Assembly: GCA_000510425.1 (NCBI GenBank)
Contig: AZKM01000028.1
Location: forward strand, 30,920 to 94,919
Length of the DNA stretch: 64,000 nucleotides
From: Eubacterium nodatum ATCC 33099
GTDB taxonomy: Bacteria > Bacillota > Clostridia > Peptostreptococcales > Anaerovoracaceae
Direction: 5' to 3'
Position numbers and translations under genes: made by a program. Each line of letters begins with the position of its first letter. Within the stretch, counting starts at the first letter, position 1. A model generated the notes under the pieces. That model saw only the letters and a program-made list of their open reading frames with translations, was not told the origin of the DNA and did not search any database. Shown piece by piece: positions 36,366 through 47,100 of this stretch.

Positions 36366-38910
36366 CATTACCTCCAAAACTTCCCATAGCTTCTACCTCT
36401 TCTAAAAATTCCCTTGAGGACACTCTGTATGCCCCGTGGCCAAGTATTATGAGCTGCTCCAAACCATCCGAAGTAACCACTCTGACATAACTCTTATTTG
36501 CGATGGTTTTCGTAACTTTTTCTATGTACATATCGGCAGTTTCCGCCTCCTTGGTATAGACTACATCGATATTTCTTATCTTTTCCTTTGAGCCAAGCCC
36601 TCCTTTGACCTTATATGCATCAAAGACAAGTATAATCTTCTCATCAGAAAAGCCTCTGTAATTACACAGAATATCTATGAGTCTATCCCTTGCAGCTCCA
36701 AAATCGCTATCTGCCAGTTCAGACAGCTCCTCAGAAGCATAAATCAGATTATATCCGTCTATAAGCAAAAATTTATCTGAATTTGCATCAGGTCTATTTA
36801 TTTCTACCCTTAGGTTAGTTTCTTCAAACCCCGTTTTTTTCGGCGGTTTAATATTTCTCAGATGCCTGTTTTTCTTCTTTTCAATCGGTCCGTATGTACG
36901 CTCAAAAATCACCTTTAATGAAGCTTCATCAGAAGGCAGATGGCTGTGATTTTTATTGTTCAAATCAGCTTCAATTACTGATTCATCAAACTCATCACCT
37001 GTCAACATGGGAGAAATTCTGTCCCAAATCATATCCCATGCAACCGTCTGAATGCTGCCTTTACTGCAAAATATGGAACTTGAAGGGTTCTCCAAATCCA
37101 AATCCGGATTATAGCCTGAGTTTTCTATAATTTCTTCAGTATTTTGACATTCCTCGTAACCCGAAGGAAAGGATGATAATCTTCCTAGTCCTCCGGTGTA
37201 TGAATTAAGTAAAGGTGCATAATCCTTTATCTTTGCAACGGGAACTGTTCCCTTTAAAACAGATTGTGCTTCTTTAGTTTCAGGACTTGAAAACCGTCCG
37301 CCCATATTTTGGATATCTGCCATAGCCCTTCCCAGGTTTTCCATAGGAAGCTCAATTGCAAATTCACACCATGGCTCTAATAAAATGTTTTCCGCCTGCA
37401 TAAGACCCTGTCTGAGAGCCCTAAATGCAGCTTCCCTGAAGTCTCCGCCCTCTGTATGTTTTTTGTGTGCTTTTCCTCCGATTAAAGTTATCTTTACATC
37501 TGTCAGCATGGATCCTGTAAGAACTCCCTTATGCGGCTTTTCTTCCAAATGGGACAAAATCAGATTTTGCCGGCTTTTATCCAAATCATCTTCTCTGCAG
37601 TTCGATAAAAAAATATTTCCCGTGCCTCTCTCTAAAGGTTCAATCATGAGATGAACTTCTGCAAAATGCTTCAGAGGTTCAAAATGCCCTATCCCTTCTA
37701 CCGGCTTTGAACCGGTTGCTAAAGTCTCTCTATAGAGAATCTGCCCTTCTCCAAATTCCACATCATAACCAAATCGTGATTTCACAAGGGATTTCAAAAT
37801 TTCTGTCTGTACCTTTCCCATCATCTGAATTTCTATAACAGAAAGTTCGTCATTCCATGTTACCTTGAGTTTCGGATCTTCTTCGGAAATTTCCATGAAA
37901 TCTTTCAGAGCTTCATGCACATTGACTTCCCCAGGTAAAATCACATTATACAAAAGATATGACTCCATAACTTCTCCCGAAAAATCTTCTGCAGTTCCGA
38001 AGCCCTTTCCAACATATGATTTCAAAAGACCGGTTAATGCACAAATATCCCCCGCTGTCACCTTCTCGACAGGTGTAAACTTATCACCGCTGTAAAGTCT
38101 TATCTGATTTATTTTCTCGCCGTCTAAAGAGTCCTTTACCCTAATTTCACCTCCTGTAACCTTTACAAAAGTTAGTCTTTCTCCTTTTTCATCCCTTATA
38201 ATCTTATAGGTGCTGGCTGAAAAATCACCCGAATAATCGGGAAAAACAGTGTACTCCGAGAGACCGTCCAAAAACTCCTTCACTCCTTCATTTTTCAGTG
38301 CTGTTCCGAAAAAACAGGGAAATATTTCCCTATTGCAAATAGCATCACAAATCTCATCGGGTCGAATAGACTCCCTCTCCAGCATTGCTTCTGTAAGGGT
38401 TTCGCTGGCAAGACTCAGATTATCTGCGAAGCTTTCTTTATCAGAAAAGTTAACAACACCATTTCCAAACTTTTCTCTCAGGATTTCCATAAGTTCATTT
38501 TCTTTCCTGTAGGACAAGTCCATTTTATTGATAAAAATAAATGTTGGAATCCCATATTTTTCAAGTAGTTTCCACAAAGTCACAGTATGTGCCTGAATCC
38601 CATCGTTTGCACTTATAATTAAAACTCCGTAATCTAAAACAGGGAGGGTTCTCTCCATTTCTGCTGCAAAATCCACATGCCCCGGAGTATCCAAAAGGTT
38701 AAAACAAACCTCTCTCCACTGAAAAGAAGTCTGCTTTGAAAATATTGTGATACCTCGATTTCTTTCCATGGGATTCGTGTCAAAGTAAGAATTCCCTTTA
38801 TCCACTCTGCCCAAACTATTCAAATTTCCCGAGCAAAAAAGAAGGGCTTCGGACAAAGTGGTTTTCCCGGAATCCACATGTGCCAAAACTCCTATGGTTA
38901 TTTTTTTCAC
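36352..38910 (-). CDS. TetM/EF-G-like translational GTPase fused to a C-terminal Rae1/YacP-like NYN nuclease
   Basis: 852 aa. Residues 1 to about 660 are a ribosomal-protection-type translational GTPase: G1 AHVDSGKTT, G2 region NRGITI, G3 DTPGH, G4 NKMD, then domains II-V as in TetM/TetO. After a basic linker (about 680-705, rich in Lys/Arg) residues about 712-840 form a NYN domain closely resembling YacP, now called Rae1: FLLIDGYNLIYA, ILVFDAYKVKG, YTKEAETADMYIE and VVTSDGLEQ, which keep the acidic residues of the PIN-like active site. In Bacillus, Rae1 is a separate protein that cuts mRNA in the ribosomal A site. So this protein would bring GTPase and nuclease to the same site. The start overlaps the mnmA stop (ATGA). 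It is unlikely to be an acquired drug-resistance gene. Confidence 0.92.
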   Translation of the reverse strand: MKKITIGVLAHVDSGKTTLSEALLFCSGNLNSLGRVDKGNSYFDTNPMERNRGITIFSKQTSFQWREVCFNLLDTPGHVDFAAEMERTLPVLDYGVLIISANDGIQAHTVTLWKLLEKYGIPTFIFINKMDLSYRKENELMEILREKFGNGVVNFSDKESFADNLSLASETLTEAMLERESIRPDEICDAICNREIFPCFFGTALKNEGVKEFLDGLSEYTVFPDYSGDFSASTYKIIRDEKGERLTFVKVTGGEIRVKDSLDGEKINQIRLYSGDKFTPVEKVTAGDICALTGLLKSYVGKGFGTAEDFSGEVMESYLLYNVILPGEVNVHEALKDFMEISEEDPKLKVTWNDELSVIEIQMMGKVQTEILKSLVKSRFGYDVEFGEGQILYRETLATGSKPVEGIGHFEPLKHFAEVHLMIEPLERGTGNIFLSNCREDDLDKSRQNLILSHLEEKPHKGVLTGSMLTDVKITLIGGKAHKKHTEGGDFREAAFRALRQGLMQAENILLEPWCEFAIELPMENLGRAMADIQNMGGRFSSPETKEAQSVLKGTVPVAKIKDYAPLLNSYTGGLGRLSSFPSGYEECQNTEEIIENSGYNPDLDLENPSSSIFCSKGSIQTVAWDMIWDRISPMLTGDEFDESVIEADLNNKNHSHLPSDEASLKVIFERTYGPIEKKKNRHLRNIKPPKKTGFEETNLRVEINRPDANSDKFLLIDGYNLIYASEELSELADSDFGAARDRLIDILCNYRGFSDEKIILVFDAYKVKGGLGSKEKIRNIDVVYTKEAETADMYIEKVTKTIANKSYVRVVTSDGLEQLIILGHGAYRVSSREFLEEVEAMGSFGGNDAEY

Positions 38911-39971
38911 TTGATAGTTCCTCCACCAACCACTACATCATTATCATATAACACCACTGCCTGACCCGGAGTAATTGCCCTTTGAGGCTCATCAAACACC
39001 AGATGGATTTTATCCTGCCCAATAGGATACACAGTTGCAGGTTGTTCTTTCTGGCTGTATCTCACCCGTGCTTTGACTTTAAGCTCCTTTGGCGGAAACT
39101 CATGAAAAATCCAGTTAAAATCAGCTGCATCAAGTTCTCTGCTGAATAAATCGCTGTTTTTCCCAAGTATAACTCTATTTCTTTCCACATCTTTTTCCAG
39201 GACATACATTGGGTGGGAAAGTGCAAGTCCAAGTCCCTTTCTCTGCCCTATTGTGTACCTTATAATGCCTTTATGTCTTCCTAAAATCTTTCCCTCAGTA
39301 TCCACGAAATCACCGGGTTCATATTCCATACCTGTAAATCTTTTTATAGCTGATGCATAATCACCATCCGGAACAAAACATATATCTTGACTGTCTCTCT
39401 TTTCTGCATTTATAAAATTATATTTTTCTGCAACCGCTCTGGTTTCAGTCTTTGACATTTCTCCCAAAGGAAATATGGTATGTGCGAGTTGTTCCTGGGA
39501 TAAGTTATATAGAAAATAGCTCTGGTCCTTCGTCTTATCTTTGGACTTCTTCAAAAGAAAACGGTCACTTCGTTTTTCCACCCTCGCATAATGCCCTGTG
39601 ACTATGTAGTCGCATCCAAAAAGCTTTCCCTTTTCATAAAGAGCTTGAAATTTTAAGTATCTATTGCAATCTACACATGGATTTGGGGTTTCTCCCACCT
39701 CATATGAATTCACAAATCTATCTATTACACACCTGCGAAAATCACCTCGAAAATCCAAAACATAATGTTTTATTCCTATCTTGTCGCATACCGTTCTTGC
39801 ATCTTCTGCATCATCCATGGAGCAACAGGTTTTATCAGAATAAGTGCCTGAGCCTTCACTATCAAAAAGTCTCATGGTTGCCCCGATACAGTCGTAACCT
39901 TTATCCTTTATTAACTGAGCAGCTACGCTGGAGTCAACACCACCGCTCATGGCGACCAATACCTTCTTCAT
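38907..39971 (-). CDS. mnmA: tRNA-specific 2-thiouridylase MnmA
   Basis: 354 aa. It thiolates U34 of Lys, Glu and Gln tRNAs; Lys(TTT) and Gln(TTG) genes are in this window. PP-loop AMSGGVDSSVAA, catalytic Cys in TPNPCVDCNRYLKF and the second Cys in DSQDICFVPDGDY. It begins directly after the flavoprotein gene (stop at 39972) and overlaps the GTPase-NYN gene by 4 bp, giving a tRNA/ribosome-themed string. Confidence 0.95.
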   Translation of the reverse strand: MKKVLVAMSGGVDSSVAAQLIKDKGYDCIGATMRLFDSEGSGTYSDKTCCSMDDAEDARTVCDKIGIKHYVLDFRGDFRRCVIDRFVNSYEVGETPNPCVDCNRYLKFQALYEKGKLFGCDYIVTGHYARVEKRSDRFLLKKSKDKTKDQSYFLYNLSQEQLAHTIFPLGEMSKTETRAVAEKYNFINAEKRDSQDICFVPDGDYASAIKRFTGMEYEPGDFVDTEGKILGRHKGIIRYTIGQRKGLGLALSHPMYVLEKDVERNRVILGKNSDLFSRELDAADFNWIFHEFPPKELKVKARVRYSQKEQPATVYPIGQDKIHLVFDEPQRAITPGQAVVLYDNDVVVGGGTIK

Positions 39972-41105
39972 CTATATCCTCCCCATATTCTGTCCTGCTC
40001 TAATACCTGTTTCAAAAGCATGCTGCAAATTGTATCCGCCACATAAACCGTCATAATCTAAAACCTCACCTGCAAAATACAGTCCTCTTACCAGATCTGA
40101 TTCCATGGTTTCAGTATTAACTTCTCCATAATCAACCCCTCCGGAAGTGACCTGAGCAAATTCCCAGCCCCTTAAATTCTTTGGTGTTAATGTAAAACTT
40201 TTAAGCATTTTTGCAGCCTTTGAAATATCTTTTCCGGATTTTTCCTTAATATACTCTGTCAAAGCCCTCTTCACAAGGGAAATAAGGTAATTATCCTGGA
40301 GTTTAAAGCTCCTATTTTCTAAAACCTCTTCCAAATTATTAATTTCAGGCAGAAAATCAATTTTGATTCGATATTTTTCAAATCCTGATTTTAGGGGAAC
40401 TCCCTCGGGAATCACAATATATTTTGAAATATTAAAAACACATATTCCTGATATTCCATACCCTGTAAACTGGACTTCTCCATACTCTTTTCTAATAAGC
40501 TTTTCTTCATACCAAAGAGAAATCTCACATTTTTCCCTCACTCCTGCAAGAAATCCTAATTCTTCCTTAAGCTCCACCGCCGTAAGTGAAGGTACAAGCC
40601 TGGTTATACTATGGCCCAAAGATTTTGCAATCCGTGTTCCGTCTCCCGTTGTTCCGAATTTTGAGCCCGCCTTACCTCCGGCTGCAATTAAAAGGCTTTT
40701 AGACTTTATCCTATCGCCCTTTTCAATATAAATTTCAAAGTCTTCCTTATTTTTCTCAACATGTGAAACGGGAGAACTGTACTTAACCCGTATTCCCAGT
40801 CTATCCATGGATAAAACTAATGCTCTGACCACATCTTTGGCATCTTCAGAGCAGGGATAAATTCTGCCTGCTTTATCCGTTCTGGTTATAATCCCCAAAC
40901 CTTTAAAAACATTTAAAACAGCCTCATGTTGTTCACACTTTACATTTGAAATATTACACTTGCCGTTTCCCGTAGCACCAAGCTTTTTCCCCGGTACTCC
41001 AAGCTTTTCCAAAACAATTATCTTTGCATCTTTATTTTTCTGTTTCGCTGTGATTGCAGCCATCATCCCCGATGCACCGGATCCTATTATACAGATGTCA
41101 TACAA
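39972..41105 (-). CDS. HI0933/BaiN-like FAD-dependent oxidoreductase
   Basis: 377 aa. FAD-binding IIGSGASGMMAAI, GKKLGATGNGKCNISN, central LIAAGGKAGSKFGTTGDG and the C-terminal TSGGVDYGEV followed by GLYFAGEVLDYDGLCGGYNLQ are the family signatures. Between GNGKCN and GRIYPCS it is about 20-30 residues shorter than typical members (about 400-420 aa). Function of the family is unclear; a quinone or sulfur role has been proposed. It is immediately before mnmA with no gap. Confidence 0.9.
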   Translation of the reverse strand: MYDICIIGSGASGMMAAITAKQKNKDAKIIVLEKLGVPGKKLGATGNGKCNISNVKCEQHEAVLNVFKGLGIITRTDKAGRIYPCSEDAKDVVRALVLSMDRLGIRVKYSSPVSHVEKNKEDFEIYIEKGDRIKSKSLLIAAGGKAGSKFGTTGDGTRIAKSLGHSITRLVPSLTAVELKEELGFLAGVREKCEISLWYEEKLIRKEYGEVQFTGYGISGICVFNISKYIVIPEGVPLKSGFEKYRIKIDFLPEINNLEEVLENRSFKLQDNYLISLVKRALTEYIKEKSGKDISKAAKMLKSFTLTPKNLRGWEFAQVTSGGVDYGEVNTETMESDLVRGLYFAGEVLDYDGLCGGYNLQHAFETGIRAGQNMGRI

Positions 41106-41176
41106 TGCTCTGACCCCATTTCAAAATTAATATTTGGACTATATTTTATCATATTTTATCAAAGTAAAAAAGGTGT

Positions 41177-41182
41177 TATAAT
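41177..41182 (+). promoter_or_regulatory. Extended -10 promoter of dinB, 6 nt before its start codon
   Basis: TGTTATAAT is an extended -10 (TG, one base, TATAAT). The predicted transcription start coincides with the A of the dinB ATG at 41189. The -35 is weak. No Shine-Dalgarno lies at a normal distance (AAGGTG is 13 nt away), so the mRNA may be leaderless. Confidence 0.5.
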
Positions 41183-41188
41183 TATCCC

Positions 41189-42391
41189 ATGGATAAAGTG
41201 ATTTTACATTGTGATGTTAATAGTTTTTACGCCTCGGTGGAGCTTTTAGATTATCCCGAGCTTAAAGATAAACCCGTTGCGGTAAGTGGCAGCTCTGACA
41301 ATCGCCACGGTATTATATTGGCAAAAAATGAAGCTGCAAAGAGATTCGGTATAGTGACTGCCGAAACCACTTGGCAGGCAATGAAAAAATGCCCCGATCT
41401 CGTGTTGCTCCCTCCTAACCACAAAAAATACAGGGAATTCAGCATTAAATTGAACAAAAGATATAACATGTACACCAATTTGATCGAGCCTTTTTCAGTA
41501 GACGAATCGTGGCTTGATGTTACGGCAAGTCAAAAGCTTTTCGGAAACGGTGAGGAAATTGCAAACTCCATAAGAAAAAGAGTCAAAACAGAGCTTGGTC
41601 TTTCCCTTTCAATAGGAGTGTCCTTCAATAAGATCTTTGCCAAAATGGGAAGCGAATACAAAAAACCTGATGCCACTACTTTGATCACGAGAGAAAACTA
41701 CAAATCAATCCTTTGGCCACTTCCTGTAAATCAGCTTTTTTTCGTAGGCTACGCCACTTCTGAAAAGCTGAAAGCAAATGGTGTTCTAACCATTGGAGAT
41801 CTGGCAAATTCCCGGGAATCAAAGATTAAAAATCTTCTCGGAAGCCAGGGATTGGTTTTACGCAGTTATGCACGAGGGGAAGATAATTCCTCTGTAAAAG
41901 ATTTTAATCAAAGAGATAAAATTAAATCCGTAGGAAACGGAATGACTTTTCGCAGAAATATATCAGGTCAGCAGGACATATCTTTAGGACTGTCACATCT
42001 GTCAAACACTGTTGCCGTGAGATTGCGCAAATACGGACTCAAAGCTTATGGTGTAAAGGTTGACATCAAAGACCCGAAATTCAAAGTTATCTCAAGACAA
42101 ACCCAACTTGATAACGCCACAAACCTGGCAGAGGAAATACGAAATACTGCAATGCAAATCATCCAAAAATATTGGGATACGGAGGCAGAAATAAGACTTC
42201 TCACAATCACCGCAATAAATCTTGTAGATGAAAAGGAAAGCCGGCAGCTTTCCATATTTGACAATATTGAAAAATCCATAGAAAAAAGTGAATCACTGGA
42301 AAGAACTATGGATGCAATCCGAAATAAGTTCGGAGATGAGTCCATAGACTTTGCAAACATCATAGGAAACGATATCGGAATAGATTATTGA
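41189..42391 (+). CDS. dinB: DNA polymerase IV (Y family)
   Basis: 400 aa translesion polymerase. It starts MDKVILHCDVNSFYASVEL with the first catalytic Asp, has the catalytic pair in FSVDESWLD, then the HhH thumb and the little-finger domain (from about 240, KSVGNGMTFRR). The start is fixed by the conserved N-terminus. The only plus-strand gene for some distance; no LexA-type box is visible upstream. Confidence 0.95.
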   Translation: MDKVILHCDVNSFYASVELLDYPELKDKPVAVSGSSDNRHGIILAKNEAAKRFGIVTAETTWQAMKKCPDLVLLPPNHKKYREFSIKLNKRYNMYTNLIEPFSVDESWLDVTASQKLFGNGEEIANSIRKRVKTELGLSLSIGVSFNKIFAKMGSEYKKPDATTLITRENYKSILWPLPVNQLFFVGYATSEKLKANGVLTIGDLANSRESKIKNLLGSQGLVLRSYARGEDNSSVKDFNQRDKIKSVGNGMTFRRNISGQQDISLGLSHLSNTVAVRLRKYGLKAYGVKVDIKDPKFKVISRQTQLDNATNLAEEIRNTAMQIIQKYWDTEAEIRLLTITAINLVDEKESRQLSIFDNIEKSIEKSESLERTMDAIRNKFGDESIDFANIIGNDIGIDY

Positions 42392-42492
42392 TACTCCGAT
42401 TATACTGATTTAATCCCATATGCACCTTAGCAATGGGCTTTTCGAAATAATACCACTACCATCACACCTATTTTGCTTGTGCTTTTCAAAAT

Positions 42493-43071
42493 TTACAAAC
42501 AAGCCTCTACAACGGGCTTAATACTGTCATAGTCCACCAAGTCACAGCTTTTATTAAAATAGTCCAAAAGCTGCTGCCCCTCCGGGCTGTCATCAATCAT
42601 TTTTTTCGTTATGCCGATTATAAATTTGTCTAATCCTTTCACTTTCCCGGGATCAAAGGCTCCGGGAAGAAAAAAACACTTAATGGGTAGCCTCTTTTCT
42701 TTTATCAGTTCTGAAGCTGATAAATCATCTCTCCCATGGTCTTCCTCTGCGTCTGTGACAAATCTTTTCCTGAAATTTATATCCATACATTGCTCACGGT
42801 TTTCTTCTTTATCAATTGTAATTCCCACAGCAAAACACACTACTTTTTTCTCGCAAAGACCTTTGTACCAATTCTTAGTTATCAGTTCAATTCCCCGAAT
42901 TCCCCCTGAATAAATTCCGCCACCAAAAACAACGGTGTCATAGTCTTTAATATCTCTGAATTTCGTTTTTTTAGCTTCAAATAAATCTGCACCCAGTGCC
43001 TTTGCAATAAGTCTTGCATAATTTTCAGTAGTGCCGTATTTTGAATAATATATCACCGCAGTTTTACTCAT
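42493..43071 (-). CDS. Flavodoxin-domain protein
   Basis: 192 aa. The FMN phosphate loop is YYSKYGTTENYARLI and a second loop FGGGIYSGGI follows, as in Flavodoxin_5 / HemG-like proteins. It may be a flavodoxin-like electron carrier; a protoporphyrinogen oxidase role is unlikely to be deduced from sequence alone. Its start overlaps the pfkA stop (ATGA). Confidence 0.85.
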   Translation of the reverse strand: MSKTAVIYYSKYGTTENYARLIAKALGADLFEAKKTKFRDIKDYDTVVFGGGIYSGGIRGIELITKNWYKGLCEKKVVCFAVGITIDKEENREQCMDINFRKRFVTDAEEDHGRDDLSASELIKEKRLPIKCFFLPGAFDPGKVKGLDKFIIGITKKMIDDSPEGQQLLDYFNKSCDLVDYDSIKPVVEACL

Positions 43072-44030
43072 TTGCTCAATACCTCAATTAAATCAAACAT
43101 TTCTCGGTTGAAATCTCTTTTTACTTTAATTCCTTCCTCTAAATCAAACGCTATTATCTCTCCGTTTAAGATCCCTATCGCCTTGCTTTCAGAATCCTCA
43201 GCCAGAAGCTTGGCTGCTTTTGCACCGCAGGAAGTAGCCAAAAGTCTGTCTCTCATAGTAGGAGTTCCTCCTCTTTGCAAGTAGGAAAGAACCACCAACT
43301 TGGTTTCACGACCGGTTATTTTCTGAATCTCCGAAACAAGCTCGCGGCTGTCCATCTTCGCACCTTCGGACTTGATGATTATGCTGTGAAGCTTTCCGTC
43401 ATTGGCACTTATCAATATTTTTTTGCAAAGCTCATTTATATCGTATCCTTTTTCCGGAAGGAGAACAGCTTCCGCCCCTCCGGTGATCCCGGCATAAAGT
43501 GCAATGTCACCACAGTGCCTTCCCATGACTTCAATTACCGTATTCCTCTCGTGGGAAGATGATGTATCTCTGACTTTACCTATGGCTTCAAGTACGGTGG
43601 TTACAGCAGTATCGAAACCTATTGTAAAATCAGTATACCCAAGGTCATTATCAATTGTTCCGGGAAGTGCCATTATTTTTATTCCTCTTTGAGAAAGTTC
43701 ATTTGCACCTCTGAAAGTTCCGTCTCCCCCAATACAAACCAGACCTTCTATTTCAAAGGCTTCCAGTTTTAACATAGCTTTCTCCACACCTTCTTCTGTT
43801 TCAAATTCCGGACATCTTGCAGTTTTGAGGAAAGTTCCCCCTCGCTGGAGTATATCCCCCACATCACGCCTTGTCATAGCTTTAAGGTCTCCTTCTATGA
43901 GACCTTCATATCCGCGTTCTACACCGTAGACCTCTAGACCTTCCTCTATTCCACAGCGAGTAACAGCTCTAACTGCAGCATTCATTCCGGGAGAATCTCC
44001 ACCGGATGTCAATACCGCTATCTTCTTCAT
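43068..44030 (-). CDS. pfkA: ATP-dependent 6-phosphofructokinase
   Basis: 320 aa, standard bacterial length. ATP-binding TSGGDSPGMNAAVRA, GGDGTFRGA with Gly after GD (ATP rather than PPi type), catalytic GTIDNDLGYTDFTIGFDTA and fructose-phosphate-binding MGRHCGDIA. The key regulated step of glycolysis. First gene of a unit with the flavodoxin gene. Confidence 0.96.
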   Translation of the reverse strand: MKKIAVLTSGGDSPGMNAAVRAVTRCGIEEGLEVYGVERGYEGLIEGDLKAMTRRDVGDILQRGGTFLKTARCPEFETEEGVEKAMLKLEAFEIEGLVCIGGDGTFRGANELSQRGIKIMALPGTIDNDLGYTDFTIGFDTAVTTVLEAIGKVRDTSSSHERNTVIEVMGRHCGDIALYAGITGGAEAVLLPEKGYDINELCKKILISANDGKLHSIIIKSEGAKMDSRELVSEIQKITGRETKLVVLSYLQRGGTPTMRDRLLATSCGAKAAKLLAEDSESKAIGILNGEIIAFDLEEGIKVKRDFNREMFDLIEVLSK

Positions 44031-44113
44031 AATTCACCAACCTTATCCGGTTATTAAACCTTATATTAAATAGATCGAAATCGCTCGTCAACTTTATAAT
44101 AAATTCAACATTT

Positions 44114-47100
44114 TCAGTTATCAAACTTCACATTGGATGCACCAACTATTTCATTAAGCTCTTCCTTCAGATACTGTGTCATATCCACTAAAGCACTACT
44201 TCTGACTATAGTTCCGCTCTGCAGGTAAATAAGTGGTTTTATATTCCCCGGATTTTCTTTAAAAACCCTTTCTAAAACTTTTAAAACCTGTTTTTCGTCC
44301 ACACTTTCCGGGACTCTTATCTTTATCATGCGACTGCCGGCGTTTATTCCACTGTCCTCAGAAGCCTCATCTATGTCTACAACAGAATCGGCTAAAAGCT
44401 TCGGCGTTTCTCCCACTTTGAAGTCAAGCCTTCCCTTAATGATAACAACCTTGTCTTCTTGAACACTTCCTTGATATCTGCCATAAACATTAGGAAAAAC
44501 AACGACTTCCACCATGCCGTAAAGGTCTTCTAATTCCAAAAAAGCCATCATCTTATTGTTCTTTGTAATCAAAGTCTTTATATTGGAAATCATGCCCGAC
44601 ATAACAACACTCATTCCGTCATAAATTTCAGCTTCTTCATCGTTTTTGGATAAAATCTCACCTGAAAACTCTTCATTTTCCTCATGCTCACATGCTTGTG
44701 AAGCTGCCGTAAGCTCCTTTGTAGTAATTGAAATTTTATTCTTTATTTTATCAGTATACTCGTTCAAGGGATGATCGGATATATATACTCCCAGCATCTC
44801 CTTTTCCATGGATAAAAGTTCACCTGAACTGAAATTTTCAACTTGAGGCAGCTGATTGGCAGCACTCCCTGCACTCATTTCCTCATTACTTGTATCAAAC
44901 AATGAAATTTGACCCGCAATATTTTTTCTTGCATCATTTTGAGCAGAGGACATAATCTGCTCATACACAGCCATGTGAGCCGCTCTATTTGAGTTTAAAC
45001 AGTCCAGTGCTCCGGCTTTAATCAGACTTTCCACCGCCTTTTTATTAACAACCCTAACATCTATATTATTTATGAATTGAAAAATATCATCAGGTATTCC
45101 TTTGCTCTCCCTTGCCTGCATTATTTCCTCAATTGCGTTTTCACCTACATTCTTAACCCCTCTAAGTCCATACCTTATCTTACCGTCCACCACAGTATAT
45201 GACTTGTCGCTTTCGTTTATGTCAGGAGGAAGCACAGTAATTCTCATCTCTTCACAGTTTCTTATATACTTTGAGGTTTGGGTTGAATCGCCCATCACGC
45301 TTGACAAAAGTGCTGCCATAAATTCTACAGGATAGTGTTTTTTCAGCCATCCTGTTTCGTATGCAAGAACAGCATATGCTGCCGCATGTGATTTATTGAA
45401 AGCATACTGTGCAAAGGTTTCCATATCTGCAAAAATTACTTCCGCAGCTTCTTCTGTGATTCCATTTCTAAGACATCCGGGGATTTCAATATTTCCATCC
45501 TCATCAATTTTACCATGTATGAAGATCTGCTTTTCTGCAAGCATTTCTTCTGTTTTTTTCTTGCTCATAGCTCTTCTGACAAGGTCAGCACGTCCAAAAC
45601 TATAACCTGCCAGATTTCTTACAATTTGCATTACCTGTTCCTGGTAAACAAGGCATCCGTATGTTACATCCAAAATTGAAGCAAGCTCCGGAGTGACATA
45701 TTTAATCTTAGAAGGATTTTTCTTGTTTTCTATATATTTCGGAATTGAGTCCATAGGACCCGGTCTGTATAAAGAAATTCCTGCCACCACATCTTCAAAG
45801 CAGCCGGGCTTAAGATTTTTCATAAATGCAGTCATACCGCCACTTTCAAGTTGAAAGATCCCCTCTGTATTTCCCGCTGCAATCATATCGTATACTGATT
45901 TATCATCATAACCCATTTTGGCAAAATCCACAGTAAAGCCATGATTTTTCTCTATTAACGCAAGCGCATCCCGAATTACGGTTAAGTTTCTGAGTCCCAG
46001 AAAATCCATTTTCAAAAGACCGAGTTCTTCAATCGTCGTCATGTTAAATTGAGTGGCAACGCCTTTATCAGAGTAATAAAGCGGAACATATTCATCAAGT
46101 GGAAGTTTTGAAATTACCACACCTGCCGCATGGGTTGAGGCGTGTCTTGAAAGCCCCTCAAGCTTCTTTGACATATCAATTACCCTGCGTACGGCCGGAT
46201 CTTCCTCATACATGTCTGCAAGTTCAGGATTCATTTTCAGCGCTTTATCAATGGTCATTTTCAACTCAAAGGGTATTGCCTTTGCAATTCTGTCCGCATC
46301 AGTATATGACATATCCAGAGCTCTTGCCACATCTCTGATTACAGCCTTTGCCTTCATTGTTCCAAATGTTATAATCTGAGAAACATTTTCTTCTCCATAC
46401 TTTGCTTTCACATAATCGATAACTTCTCCTCTGCGTTCAATACAGAAATCAATATCAATGTCCGGCATGCTGATGCGTTCAGGATTTAAAAATCTCTCAA
46501 ATATAAGATTATATCTGATAGGATCTATATCTGTGATTTTCAAAGAATATGCGACCAAACTTCCTGCAGCGGAGCCGCGACCGGGGCCCACCATAATCCC
46601 GCTGTTCTTTGCATAGTTTATAAAATCCCATACGATTAAAAAGTACTCAACATAACCCATGTTCTCAATTACGCCAAGCTCATATTCAAGTCTTTCCTCC
46701 AGCTCATCCGTTATTTCATCGTACCTCTGTAAAAGACCTTCTCTGCACAACTTCCTCAAATATTCCTGACTTGTCAGTCCCTCAGGAGATCTAAACTCCG
46801 GAATATGATATTCACCAAATGTAAATTCTACATTACATCTCATGGCAATATCATGAGTATTATCCAAAGCTTCAGGAATTTCACCGAAAATCTCCCTCAT
46901 TTCACCTTCACTCTTAAGATAAAATTGGTCATTTGGAAATTTCATTCGTTTCTCATCGTAAATACTTGTTGCCGTTTGTATAGCAAGCAAAATATCATGA
47001 GCTGCCGCATCATCTCTATTCACATAATGCACATCGTTGGTACATACTGTCGGGATTCCCGTTTCCTTCGACAACCTAAGTAATTCGGGATTTATCAATG

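Noticed and set aside
36352..38910. Acquired tetracycline resistance gene
   Set aside because: It lies in a conserved chromosomal string, is coupled to mnmA, carries a nuclease domain and has base composition like its neighbours; no mobile element is near.
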